Below, piece after piece: positions 1 to 7,846 of a stretch of DNA of 11,356 bases. The position numbers were made by a program, and so were the translations under genes. Below the pieces are notes generated by a model that saw nothing but the letters and a program-made list of their open reading frames with translations, was not told the DNA's origin and searched no databases. Source of the DNA: Actinomycetota bacterium (GTDB taxonomy: Bacteria; Actinomycetota; Thermoleophilia; Gaiellales; Gaiellaceae); assembly GCA_005885085.1 (NCBI GenBank), contig VAXY01000068.1, positions 1-11,356 of the forward strand. Direction: 5' to 3'. Position 1 is the stretch's first letter; every line of letters begins with the position of its first letter.

Positions 1-340
1 TCAGCATCACATGGGCCGCCGCGTACGGGCCGACGCCGGGGAGCGCCAGCAGCCGCGCGGCGACCCCGTCGTCCGGCAGCGCCGGGTCGTTCAGTTCCTC
101 GAGCTCAATGCGCCCTACCGCCACGTCTTCGGCGAGCGTCTTGAGGTACGGGCCGCGGTAACCGGCTCGGATGACGTCTCGGTAGAAGGAGTCATTCGCT
201 TCGGCCATCGCCGTCGGTGTCGGGAATGTGTGACCGCCGCCGGGCGCCTCAACGCCGAGCCCCTCGACGAGCGCCGCCGTCATCTTGCGCGTCCCCGACC
301 ACGCCGTATTCGTCGTGCAGATCGTCTTGACGACGTGCTC
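1..340 (-). pseudogene. C-terminal half of an AlkA-like HhH-GPD DNA glycosylase, 5' truncated, running off the left edge
   Basis: Read on the minus strand, this encodes the second half of a DNA glycosylase of the 3-methyladenine (AlkA-like) HhH-GPD superfamily. It starts at E-H-V-V-K-T-I-C-T-T-N-T-A-W and runs through the helix-hairpin-helix LPGVGPYAAAHVML, where the window ends before the catalytic Asp region. It aligns without gaps to 3383-3722 of the intact copy: I count 14 mismatches in 340 bases (about 96% identity), six of them in the last 40 bases next to the break. Nothing resembling the N-terminal domain precedes it. Similarity stops at 340, and the cyclase gene ends only 35 bases upstream at 376. 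I see no convincing start codon, so it is probably a remnant, although expression as a separate HhH domain cannot be excluded. The reading frame is still open over all 340 bases, so the duplication is recent or the frame is under selection. Confidence 0.8.
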
Positions 341-341
341 G
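323..341. repeat. Candidate junction repeat, left copy (pairs with 7905-7923)
   Basis: The sequence CGTCTTGACGACGTGCTCG lies exactly at the 5' break of the C-terminal glycosylase half. It matches the sequence at 7905-7923, at the 3' break of an N-terminal half, in 18 of 19 positions and the same orientation. The equivalent site in the intact gene (3705-3723) and in the other N-terminal half (6872-6890) is less similar. It encodes part of E-D-V-V-K-T, so some similarity is expected from homology alone. Its role as an attachment or target-duplication sequence is inference. Confidence 0.4.
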
Positions 342-375
342 CTAATACGACCGTCATGTGCGGCGGAAGATCGCC

Positions 376-3117
376 TTACAAAGATCCGCCAACACCGTTT
401 GACGGCATACGCCAAGTCAAGGCGACTTGCTCGCTTTCGTCCAGCGCGTAATCAACTGCTTCATCGAGTGACATCGCGTGGCCGCGAGCCCACGCTTCAG
501 GCCACGCCTCGTCACTGGGTTCGTGGTGCACATCTCGCCTGAAGCGCTGGCGGACCTGACGGTTTTCTTCCAGAATGGCAAGTCGGAATTTCTCAAACAG
601 TGCGTCGGTTGCACCCCAGAGCGTCGCGGCGCGTACGACTTCACCTTTCGCATCGGCGACGGCGGCGACATCTTCGATCCAGTAAGGAATGTCTTGCTGG
701 GGTGCCTGCTCACGTCCCTTCGCCAAGCTTGTTTTCAGCAACGACTCGGCCGCGTCGAGTTCCCCTTCGAGAAGCGCGAGTAGACCTTGGTAGCGGTTCT
801 GCGTCCAGATCGTGTCGCCGAGTTCCGCAAACATGGCGGCGCTTTGCCTCAAATAGCTGGCGGCGTCCTCGTAGTCTCCTGCCAAAGCCGTGGCGTGCCC
901 GAGCTGACTGGTCGCGAGGGCCACGCTTACAGTCATCTGCTCGGCGCGTGCGATTCGAATCGCTTCCCCGAACATCTCGCGTGCACGCACGAAGTCACGC
1001 CGCTCGACGTGGGCGAAGGCGGCGTTGTATAGCGCTCGCGCAAGGCTTCGTGCGTCACCAGAACGCCGCGCCAGCTCAACGCCCTCCTCGAGTGCCGTTG
1101 CGGCTCCCTGGTGATCCCCCGTGAACAAGCGCGCGTGCCCAATGAAACCAAGACAACGGCCAATCCCATCGACATCCCCGAGCTTCCGGCAAATCGCGAC
1201 TGCTTCTTCGAGTAGCGCGTTCGAAGTAAGCCAGTCGAATTGCCACGACGTAGCGCGGCCGGCGGCGATCAGCACTTTCGCTCGGTGCCGAGGCGAGACA
1301 CCATTGTCGAGAGCAAGTACGCGACTGAGCAACACACGCGCTTCGCCGTGCCTCGCGCGCAATTCCCAGAACGGATAGAGCGCGCCTCCGAGCCGGAAGG
1401 CGGTCTCGTTTTCCTCGTTGGACAGCGCTCGCTCGAGTGCGGCCCGGAAGTTCGCTTGCTCGACCTCGAACCGCGGGAGCCACGCATCCGTCTTCTGTCT
1501 CCAAAGGTCGGGCTCTGCTTGTTCCGCGAGTTCGAGGAAATGCTGTGTATGCCGCCGGGCGAGAAGGTCCGCCTCGCCGCTTCTCACCAACTGCTCGGTA
1601 GCGTACTCTCCGATGCTCTCCAGCATCCAGATGCGGCGCTCGCCGTCGGGATCGAAGCGCTGTCGGACGAGACTCTTGTCGACGAGGGACTGCAGCCCGT
1701 CGACCACGCTGAGATCGCCGCTCGTCAAACAGACCGACTCAGCGGCATCAAGACGACAGCCGTCAACGAAAACGGAGAGGCTTCTGAACAAGCTCTGCTC
1801 TGACACATCAAGCAGGTCGTAGCTCCACTCAATCGTCTGTCGAAGTGTGCGGTGGCGGTCCGCTGCGTCTCGCGGGCCGCCGGTGAGGATCATCAGCCGC
1901 TCATTGAGCCGCTCGAGTAGAGCTTGTGGCGAGAGCACCGCACTGCGTGCCGCTGCGAGCTCGACTGAAAGTGGCAGTCCTTCGAGTCGCTGGCAGAGTG
2001 CTGCGACACATTCGCGGTTGTCGTCGCTCAGCACGAAGTCAGATGCTGCGGCCTGCGCGCGGGCAACGAAGAGGGCGATCGCATCCCTCTCTGGGAGGGC
2101 TGGCATCTCATAAACGCGCTCGGCGCTGATCCGCAAGCGCTCACGACTTGTCACGATGACGCAGACGTCGGGTGCGGCGGCGAGCAGTTCTGCCACTGCG
2201 GGAGCGGCACCGACGATCTGCTCGAAGTTGTCGAGGACCAAGACCATGTGCTTGTCCGACAGGTACGTGCTCAGAGTTGCTCCCAGGTCTTCGCCGGCGG
2301 TCTCTCGTACTCCAAGGACGCGAGCAATCGTCGGGACGAGGAGGTCTTCCTCGGCAACAGGAGCAAGCGAGACGAAGAAGACGCCACTACGAAAGTCCTC
2401 GAGCAACTCCGCGCCCGCCTGAAGCGCAACGCGCGTCTTACCGGCCCCACCCGGGCCAGTGAGTGTCAACAGACGGATGTTGTCGGCGCGCAGTAGTTGC
2501 GCGATTTCTCGGAGCTCGAGCTCCCGACCGACCAACGGGTTCGGTTGTGTCGGCAGGTTCGTCGGACGGTTGCCAAGCGTCTTGAGGGCCGGAAAGACCG
2601 ATGGCAGGCCGTCGACGACGAGTTGGAAGAGGTGTTCAGGCTGGAGGAGGTCTTTGAGGCGGTGTTCGCCCAGATCGAGTACGGGCCAATCGTTGTCGAG
2701 CGCTTTCTGCGTCGACTGCGACAGAACAATCTGCCCCCCGTGCGCGGCCGCCATCACGCGAGCTCCCCGATGCACGTCAAGACCGACATAGGCACGATCG
2801 ACGAGGCGCGGCTCGCCGGTGTGGAGACCCATGCGTACACGAACTTCGTGGTCGCCGGGCCACGAATGCTCTGCGAGCGCCCTCTGTGCGTCCGCGGCCG
2901 CTGCTGCCGCGTCGCTCGCAGACGCAAAAGCAACGAAAAAGGCGTCGCCCTCTGTGTCGACCTCGTAGCCGTCGTGCGAACGCAGCGCGGCGCGCATGAT
3001 GACGCGGTGGTCGTCGAATAGGTCGGCGTAAAGCTCGTCGGCTCGTTGGAGCAGCTTCGTAGATCCCTCGATATCCGTGAAAAGCAGAGTGACTGTCCCT
3101 GACGGAGGCTTGACCAT
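376..3117 (-). CDS. Class III nucleotide cyclase-STAND ATPase-TPR protein (first paralogue)
   Basis: The product is a 913-residue soluble multidomain signalling protein. Residues about 5-165 are a class III adenylate/guanylate cyclase domain: FTDIEGST with metal ligand D15, and EVDTEGDAFF with metal ligand D58. The base-selecting position is Asp (D54), not Lys or Glu. The transition-state position in DVHRGAR is H116 instead of Asn, with R120 kept. Residues about 195-400 form a STAND/NB-ARC-like ATPase: P-loop GPGGAGKT (221-228), Walker B VLVLDN (D296), VTSRERL sensor segment, and the EGLPL motif around 379-383. A winged-helix-like segment (about 425-515) is followed by TPR-type helical repeats (about 575-800). 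The order resembles mycobacterial cyclase-ATPase-LuxR proteins, but no HTH domain follows; the protein ends after the usual post-TPR tail (SLDEAVDYAL) and 20 unusual residues. The ATG at 3117 sits directly before the cyclase domain. It has no visible Shine-Dalgarno and lies within a 13-bp tandem repeat. The substrate and the signal sensed are unknown. Confidence 0.93.
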   Translation of the reverse strand: MVKPPSGTVTLLFTDIEGSTKLLQRADELYADLFDDHRVIMRAALRSHDGYEVDTEGDAFFVAFASASDAAAAAADAQRALAEHSWPGDHEVRVRMGLHTGEPRLVDRAYVGLDVHRGARVMAAAHGGQIVLSQSTQKALDNDWPVLDLGEHRLKDLLQPEHLFQLVVDGLPSVFPALKTLGNRPTNLPTQPNPLVGRELELREIAQLLRADNIRLLTLTGPGGAGKTRVALQAGAELLEDFRSGVFFVSLAPVAEEDLLVPTIARVLGVRETAGEDLGATLSTYLSDKHMVLVLDNFEQIVGAAPAVAELLAAAPDVCVIVTSRERLRISAERVYEMPALPERDAIALFVARAQAAASDFVLSDDNRECVAALCQRLEGLPLSVELAAARSAVLSPQALLERLNERLMILTGGPRDAADRHRTLRQTIEWSYDLLDVSEQSLFRSLSVFVDGCRLDAAESVCLTSGDLSVVDGLQSLVDKSLVRQRFDPDGERRIWMLESIGEYATEQLVRSGEADLLARRHTQHFLELAEQAEPDLWRQKTDAWLPRFEVEQANFRAALERALSNEENETAFRLGGALYPFWELRARHGEARVLLSRVLALDNGVSPRHRAKVLIAAGRATSWQFDWLTSNALLEEAVAICRKLGDVDGIGRCLGFIGHARLFTGDHQGAATALEEGVELARRSGDARSLARALYNAAFAHVERRDFVRAREMFGEAIRIARAEQMTVSVALATSQLGHATALAGDYEDAASYLRQSAAMFAELGDTIWTQNRYQGLLALLEGELDAAESLLKTSLAKGREQAPQQDIPYWIEDVAAVADAKGEVVRAATLWGATDALFEKFRLAILEENRQVRQRFRRDVHHEPSDEAWPEAWARGHAMSLDEAVDYALDESEQVALTWRMPSNGVGGSL

Positions 3118-3135
3118 TGCGCTTGACTATTGCGC
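3110..3135. repeat. 13-bp tandem duplication across the start codon of the first STAND cyclase
   Basis: On the plus strand TTGACCATTGCGC (3110-3122) is followed at once by TTGACTATTGCGC (3123-3135), 12 of 13 bases identical. On the coding strand one unit contains the start (ATGGTCAA) and the upstream unit has the same bases with ATA in place of ATG. Because 13 is not a multiple of three, the upstream unit is not in frame with the start. It occupies the place where a Shine-Dalgarno site would be expected, and none is visible there. Confidence 0.75.
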
Positions 3136-3188
3136 CGCTGGCTTCTCCCGTCTAGATCGCTGCCGGGACGCCGAGTTGGGAGCCGTAA

Positions 3189-4097
3189 CTAGACCGGCAG
3201 GCCTTCTTCGACCCAGTCGCGGGTCAGGTAGAGCCAGAACGCGAGCCCGGCCCACTCGCCGTAACTCTTGAAACGACGTTCAATGGTTGCGTCCTTCAGC
3301 GCGCGACGCGCGCCCACGAGCTTCCGGTACGTCGGCCTCGTCCACGAGTCGAGCACGAGGCGCGAGTAGCGGCCGAGCGACGTCAGCATCACATGGGCCG
3401 CCGCGTACGGGCCGACGCCGGGGAGTGCCAGCAGCCGCGCGGCGACCTCGTCGTCCGGCAGCGCCGGGTCGTTCAGTTCCTCGAGGTCAATGCGCCGTAC
3501 CGCCACGTCCTCGGCGAGCGTCTTGAGGTACGGGCCGCGGTAACCGGCTCGGATGACATCTCGGTAGAAGGAGTCGTTCGCTTCGGCCATCGCCGTCGGT
3601 GTCGGGAATGTGTGACCGCCGCCGGGCGCCTCAACGCCGAGCCCCTCGACGAGCGCTGCCGTCATCTTGCGCGTCCCCGACCATGCGGTGTTCGTGGTGC
3701 AGATCGTCTTCACGACGTCCTCAAAGACCGTCGGCGCACGCAGCATCCGTCCCGCGCCGAGCGCGCACCACGAGAGGTCGCCGTCGCGGTCGACGAGCGT
3801 GTAGAAGCCGGACAAGTCCTCGTCGAGCCGGAACATGTGCGCGACGGTCCGCTTCAACGCCTCGCGCGCACTCGCGCCGACACTGCCGGCGACCAGCTCG
3901 ATCTGAAGCTTGCCGCTGCGTTCGATCATTCGCACCGTGCGCGCGCCTCGGGGAACGGGCAGCGTCGTCTCGAGCGTCCGTGCGGCGAGCTCTACGCGAT
4001 TCGGTGGCAGCTCTGCAACTCCGTGCGACACGATCGTGCGCGCGAAGTCGACGGGCTCGCCGCCCGCGCCTCGAAGCAGAAGCTCTGCGACGCGCAT
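3189..4097 (-). CDS. AlkA-like HhH-GPD DNA glycosylase, intact copy
   Basis: Predicted DNA-3-methyladenine glycosylase-type base-excision repair enzyme that removes alkylated bases by cleaving the N-glycosidic bond. From the ATG at 4097 it has 302 residues. An N-terminal domain (about 1-125, with PVDFARTIVSHGVAELPPNR and the HMFRLDEDL segment) is followed by the HhH-GPD domain: VFEDVVKTICTTNTAW (from about 124), HhH hairpin LPGVGPYAAAH (about 225-235), and catalytic Asp in LVLDSWTRP (D250). The start is uncertain. An in-frame TTG at 4115 and ATG at 4103 are possible, and none has a good Shine-Dalgarno. ATG 4097 gives an N-terminus about as long as those of the two partial copies. It begins about 54 bases after the second STAND cyclase on the same strand and ends about 70 bases before the first, so co-transcription is likely. 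It is the only complete member of the four copies in the window. Confidence 0.88.
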   Translation of the reverse strand: MRVAELLLRGAGGEPVDFARTIVSHGVAELPPNRVELAARTLETTLPVPRGARTVRMIERSGKLQIELVAGSVGASAREALKRTVAHMFRLDEDLSGFYTLVDRDGDLSWCALGAGRMLRAPTVFEDVVKTICTTNTAWSGTRKMTAALVEGLGVEAPGGGHTFPTPTAMAEANDSFYRDVIRAGYRGPYLKTLAEDVAVRRIDLEELNDPALPDDEVAARLLALPGVGPYAAAHVMLTSLGRYSRLVLDSWTRPTYRKLVGARRALKDATIERRFKSYGEWAGLAFWLYLTRDWVEEGLPV

Positions 4098-4151
4098 ATC
4101 CATCAGTCTTGCCAATGCGCGTAGCCACGGGTGGTGGCAACCGGTGTGCTT

Positions 4152-6662
4152 CTAGCTGCTCGGCACCGGGTCGCCGTTTGGTTCCTGTGACGCGTTAGCC
4201 CCTGACTGAAGCGCGTAGGCAACGGCGTCTTCCGGGGCGAGTGCGGCGCCCTCGACCCAGGCGACAGCAAACGCAGGCTCGCCCAGCCGGGTGCGAGCGC
4301 GCGAGAGTGCGTCCTCGTGGAGCGCCGTCTCCGGCGGCTCCATGTGCTTGCCGGCTTCGGCGCGGAACGACTCACCCGCCGACCAGAGTACGACGGCGCG
4401 GCGATCGTCACCGTGGCCAGCCGCGACCTGCGCGAGGCCCTCTAAGTTGTCCCCGACGCGAGAAACGTCGCCGAGTTCCTGGAAGAGGACAAGGGATTCC
4501 TCGAGCCGTGAGCTCGAGAGTTCGAGGTCGCCCTCACGAAGAGCGACGTATCCGAGCGTGTTGAGGACGAACGCCATTCCCAACGCATTACCGGCGTCGC
4601 GCTGCAACGCCAAGGCTTCCTCTCCCAACTCCGCCGCCCTGCCCGTCTCACCGGCCACCAGTAGTGCGTTAGCGAGGTTGTTGAGTGCGTCCGCCGTCCC
4701 GACCGGATCGTCGAGTGCGCGAAAGCGCGCGATGCTGTCCTCCAGCAGCGCGAGTGCACGGGCCGTCGATCCCGTGACGATCATCATCAACCCGAGGTTC
4801 TCCGTCGCTGCCGCAATCTCCCGAGCTGCGCCCGAGGCACGCGCAGCGGCGAGCGCCTCATCAGCGCGAGCGAGCGTGCGCTCAAGGTCGCCTTCATCCA
4901 TGGCGAGGCGCGAAGCACCGAGGAGCGCTCGCGTCCTCAGCGACGCTGGACCGGATTCGCCCATCCCCAAAAACGTCTCGAGCACGCGGCTTCCTTCGGT
5001 CAGGTGGTGCATGCGCCAGAAACGCCAGAGAGCAGCAGCGAGCCGAAGGCCGACCTCCGCGTGACGGGCCTCCCGCGACCACGAAAGCACAGCGCGCAAG
5101 TTGTCGTGGTCGAGCTCGAGGCGCTCGAGCCACCGTCGCTGAGCCGGGCCCCTCAAGTCCGGTTCAGCGCGCTCCGCAAGGGCGAGGTAGTGGAGGGCGT
5201 GCTTGCGCTGCAGATTGCGAACGTCATTCTGCTCGCCGAGCTGTTCCAGCGCGAACTGCCGGATCGTCTCCAGCATCGAGAAGCGGTCGGACGAGCGACG
5301 AATGAGGCTCTTGTCGACGAGCGATGCGAGCGATTCCAGATCGGCGTCGCAGACTGCTTCGGCCGCCTCCAGCGTGCATCCGCCTGCGAACACGGCCAGG
5401 CGTGCGAATAGGGCTTTCTCGGGAGCGTTCAGAAGCTCGAAGCTCCAGGCGATTGTCGCGCGGAGCGTCTGCTGGCGTGGATCGGCGTCGCGCACACCTT
5501 TGAGAAGATCGAGGCGTTGCCCGAGGCGGTCGAGCAGCTCTGCCGGTGAAAGCAGCCGTGCGCGCGCGGCTGCAAGCTCGATGGCCAGGGGTAGATGGTC
5601 GAGGCGGGCGCAGAGCTCTTCCACGACCTCTGCATCGTCGACTTCGCCGCCCGTAGCGCTCACCCGTGCGCGAAAGAGCTCAATGGCGTCGCCAGCCGCG
5701 AGCGTTGGCACCGCGTAAGTGTGCTCGCCGCCCAGCTGGAGAACCTCGCGGCTAGTGGCGAGAACCTCCAGCCGGGGGCACGAGCCGATCAGGTGTGAGA
5801 TCTTGGGCGCTGCCTCCGTGACGTGCTCGACGTTATCGAGCAAGAGCAGAAGCCTACGATCCGCGATGTGTGCGGCGAGATCATCTGTCGCGCCGACGGC
5901 CTGCTTCATTGCAGGGCCTACGAGCGCGGCATCCCGAAGCGGCGCCAACCCTACCCAGAAGATTCCGTCTGGATAGCGTGCCGAAGCCGCGGTCGCTGCC
6001 TCGATCGCAAGGCGCGTCTTGCCCGTTCCCCCCGGACCGGTGAGCGTCAGCAGCCGGACGTCGTCTCGCTGGAGGAGCGCGACCACGTCGGCGAGCTCGC
6101 GCTCACGACCGAGGAAAGGTGTTCCCAGTACCGGCAACGTCGCGCGGTACAGGCTCTTAACAGGTGGGAACTCGCCCTCGCCGAGTTGGTAGAGCCGTTC
6201 CGGGGATTCCAGGTCTTTCAGCCGGTGCTCGCCAAGGTCGCGCAACTCGAATTGGCTGCCGAGGAGATCGCGTGTCGGCTGGGAGACAAGTACCTGCCCG
6301 CCGTGGGCAGCTGCCATGACGCGAGCCGCACGGTGCACGTCGATTCCGACGTACCCTTCTTCGGCGACAAGCGGTTCGCCGGTGTGGAGGCCCATGCGCA
6401 CCTTGACCGGGGTGTCGAGGAGGGCCCGCTGCGCCTCGGCGGCGGCAGCGAGTCCGTCTGATGCCCGCTGGAAGGCGACGAAGAAAGCGTCTCCCTCCGT
6501 ATCGACCTCGACGCCCCGGTGACGTCCGAAAGCGTCTCGCAGCGTGCGCCTGTGCTCAGCGAGAACGTCCGCGTACCGTTCACCGAGGTCGTGGAGTAGG
6601 CGCGTAGACCCCTCGATGTCCGTGAAGAGGAAGGTGACGGTGCCAGTGGGGAGGTCGCGCAT
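4152..6662 (-). CDS. Class III nucleotide cyclase-STAND ATPase-TPR protein (second paralogue)
   Basis: The product is an 836-residue paralogue of the protein at 376-3117, alike in domain order but clearly diverged in sequence, so this is not a recent duplication. The cyclase domain covers about 5-160: FTDIEGST with D15, EVDTEGDAFF with D58, Asp (D54) at the base-selecting site, and DVHRAAR with H110 in place of the canonical Asn and R114 kept. The STAND/NB-ARC-like ATPase covers about 182-390: P-loop GPGGTGKT (209-216), Walker B LLLLLDN (D276), ATSREVL, and HLPL (356-359). A winged-helix-like region (about 395-480) and TPR-like repeats (about 575-750) follow, then the characteristic tail ending EDAVAYAL and about 20 extra residues. 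There is no LuxR-type HTH and no membrane segment. It probably senses a ligand or partner through the ATPase/TPR part and controls the cyclase. The ATG at 6662 lies seven codons before the cyclase core and has no visible Shine-Dalgarno, so a leaderless transcript is possible. The intact glycosylase follows directly. Confidence 0.93.
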   Translation of the reverse strand: MRDLPTGTVTFLFTDIEGSTRLLHDLGERYADVLAEHRRTLRDAFGRHRGVEVDTEGDAFFVAFQRASDGLAAAAEAQRALLDTPVKVRMGLHTGEPLVAEEGYVGIDVHRAARVMAAAHGGQVLVSQPTRDLLGSQFELRDLGEHRLKDLESPERLYQLGEGEFPPVKSLYRATLPVLGTPFLGRERELADVVALLQRDDVRLLTLTGPGGTGKTRLAIEAATAASARYPDGIFWVGLAPLRDAALVGPAMKQAVGATDDLAAHIADRRLLLLLDNVEHVTEAAPKISHLIGSCPRLEVLATSREVLQLGGEHTYAVPTLAAGDAIELFRARVSATGGEVDDAEVVEELCARLDHLPLAIELAAARARLLSPAELLDRLGQRLDLLKGVRDADPRQQTLRATIAWSFELLNAPEKALFARLAVFAGGCTLEAAEAVCDADLESLASLVDKSLIRRSSDRFSMLETIRQFALEQLGEQNDVRNLQRKHALHYLALAERAEPDLRGPAQRRWLERLELDHDNLRAVLSWSREARHAEVGLRLAAALWRFWRMHHLTEGSRVLETFLGMGESGPASLRTRALLGASRLAMDEGDLERTLARADEALAAARASGAAREIAAATENLGLMMIVTGSTARALALLEDSIARFRALDDPVGTADALNNLANALLVAGETGRAAELGEEALALQRDAGNALGMAFVLNTLGYVALREGDLELSSSRLEESLVLFQELGDVSRVGDNLEGLAQVAAGHGDDRRAVVLWSAGESFRAEAGKHMEPPETALHEDALSRARTRLGEPAFAVAWVEGAALAPEDAVAYALQSGANASQEPNGDPVPSS

Positions 6663-6865
6663 ATCAGTAGGATTGCGCGCCCGCGGCGGTTATTCCAAGT
6701 TCAGCCGGCAGCCGCATCTACAGAGCCTTCTGATGGACTCGAATAGGGGACGTCTCCGTACCGTGGAGGGGGTTTACTCATCGATTTGCGAGCGAAAGAC
6801 GCTGAAAGCCTCGCGCCTCTAAGGTTGCAGTCGGCGCTTTTCGGGTCGAAGATTCGTATGAACGT
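6663..6865. other. Intergenic segment between the glycosylase N-terminal remnant and the second STAND cyclase
   Basis: This 203-base segment is the longest clearly non-coding stretch in the window and should contain the promoter of the second STAND cyclase unless that gene is read through from upstream. I see no convincing -35/-10 pair, terminator hairpin or RNA gene. A TTCGAGTCC string near 6738 on the minus strand recalls a tRNA T-loop, but no stem supports it. The right end (about 6850-6871) resembles the sequence just past the other N-terminal remnant (about 7885-7904). Confidence 0.5.
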
Positions 6866-7267
6866 TCACATCGTGTTAACTACGTCCTCGAAAACGGTCG
6901 GCGCGCGCAGCATGCGGCCGGCGCCGACCGCACACCACGACAGCTGACCGTCGTCCTTGACGAGCTTGTAGAAGTCGAACAGGTTCTCGTCGAAACGGAA
7001 CATGTGGGAGACCGTAGTTGTGAGTGCGTCGCGCGCAGGCGTGTCGACGCTGTCGGCGACGGCATCGATGCGGAGCTTGTCGCGTCGCTCCGTTAGCCGG
7101 ACTGTGCGCGCGCCGCGAGGGATCGGCAGCGTCGTCTCCAGCACCCGCGCCTCGAGGTCGAGACGGTTGGGAGGCAATTCGGCGACTCCGTGCGACGCGA
7201 TCGTGCGCGCGAAGTCGACCGGCTCGCCGCCCGCGCCGCGAAGTGGGACGGCTGCGACGAGGGTCAC
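6866..7267 (-). pseudogene. N-terminal half of an AlkA-like DNA glycosylase (remnant A)
   Basis: A 133-codon open frame matches the N-terminal domain of the intact glycosylase at about 75% amino-acid identity (31 differences in 124 residues by my count). It runs from the RGAGGEPVDFARTI segment to APTVFEDVVNT, then Met and a TGA stop. The stop lies where the intact gene has the TGC (Cys) codon of K-T-I-C-T, and base similarity fades within about 20 bases after it. The catalytic HhH-GPD domain is therefore absent and glycosylase activity is not expected. The frame has no internal stop or frameshift despite 25% divergence, which is unusual for an old pseudogene and leaves open a small stand-alone DNA-binding protein. 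The likely start is GTG at 7267 (V-T, as in remnant B), with no good Shine-Dalgarno. It is divergent from the acetyltransferase gene, 39 bases apart. Confidence 0.75.
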
Positions 7268-7306
7268 GGTGTTCGAATTGGCATTCCGAGGTGCAAGCTA
7301 TCCACG

Positions 7307-7846
7307 ATGAGTGAGATCACGTACAGGCGGCTCGTCCCCGCAGACCTCGAGCGGATCGGCGAGATCGATCGAACCGAACGCATCGACACTCTGTACGTGC
7401 AGCACGGCGACCGGCTCGAGCGGCGGTTCGGCGACTTCAGCGCGCCGGCGTGGTTCACCGAAGGGGAGGGCGAGCACTCGGTCGCTTACCAGCGCGCCGA
7501 GTGCGAGCGCCATCTCGCCGCAGGTGGAATCGCATTGGGAGCGTTGGCGAATGGGCAGCTCGTGGGGATCGGGATTGTCAGGCCGCACATCCGGCCGGGA
7601 ATCGCGCAGTTCGCCTTCCTCTACGTGAGCAACGGGCACCGAGCTCAGGGCATCGGCCAGCACCTCAGCGAGCAACTCGAACGCCTGGCCCGCGAACGGG
7701 GCGACAGGACGATGGTTATCTCCGCAACGCCGTCTCTCAACACTGTGCGCTTCTACCTCCGCCGAGGCTTCGAGCCGACGGCGGAGCCGCTACCGGAGCT
7801 TTACGAGCTCGAGCCCGAGGATGTGCACTTGCAGAAGCGCCTGTAA
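7307..7846 (+). CDS. GNAT-family N-acetyltransferase
   Basis: The 179-residue product is a single-domain GNAT acetyltransferase, expected to move an acetyl group from acetyl-CoA to an amine. Evidence: an N-terminal strand EITYRRLVPADLERIGEI typical of the fold; the central strand IAQFAFLYVSNGHRAQGIGQHL with the acetyl-CoA pyrophosphate-binding R-x-x-G-x-G at R112-G117; and the C-terminal SLNTVRFYLRRGFEP (about 143-157), which matches the usual N-x-x-A/V-x-x-F-Y-x-x-x-G-F pattern. The acceptor cannot be predicted. ATG 7307 is chosen because the fold begins at once; a GAGGTG at 7288-7293 is a possible but distant ribosome site. It is the only plus-strand gene between the glycosylase pieces. It diverges from remnant A and its 3' end overlaps, antisense, the run-on frame of remnant B by 110 bases. 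Confidence 0.9.
   Translation: MSEITYRRLVPADLERIGEIDRTERIDTLYVQHGDRLERRFGDFSAPAWFTEGEGEHSVAYQRAECERHLAAGGIALGALANGQLVGIGIVRPHIRPGIAQFAFLYVSNGHRAQGIGQHLSEQLERLARERGDRTMVISATPSLNTVRFYLRRGFEPTAEPLPELYELEPEDVHLQKRL

Noticed and set aside
360..395. Inverted GGCGGA/TCCGCC around the stop of the first STAND cyclase
   Set aside because: A six-base stem with a 17-base loop and no T-tract is likely chance in high-GC DNA.
3393..4124. A 243-codon plus-strand frame, and a similar one at 11-451
   Set aside because: Both are antisense shadows of the glycosylase copies. They resemble each other only because the glycosylase sequence is duplicated.
6730..6750. tRNA T-loop-like TTCGAGTCC on the minus strand
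   Set aside because: The flanking bases do not pair as a T-stem, and no anticodon arm or acceptor stem can be built.
7190..7846. Longer 218-residue version of the acetyltransferase
   Set aside because: The extra N-terminal residues come from the antisense of glycosylase remnant A; the GNAT fold begins at the ATG at 7307.
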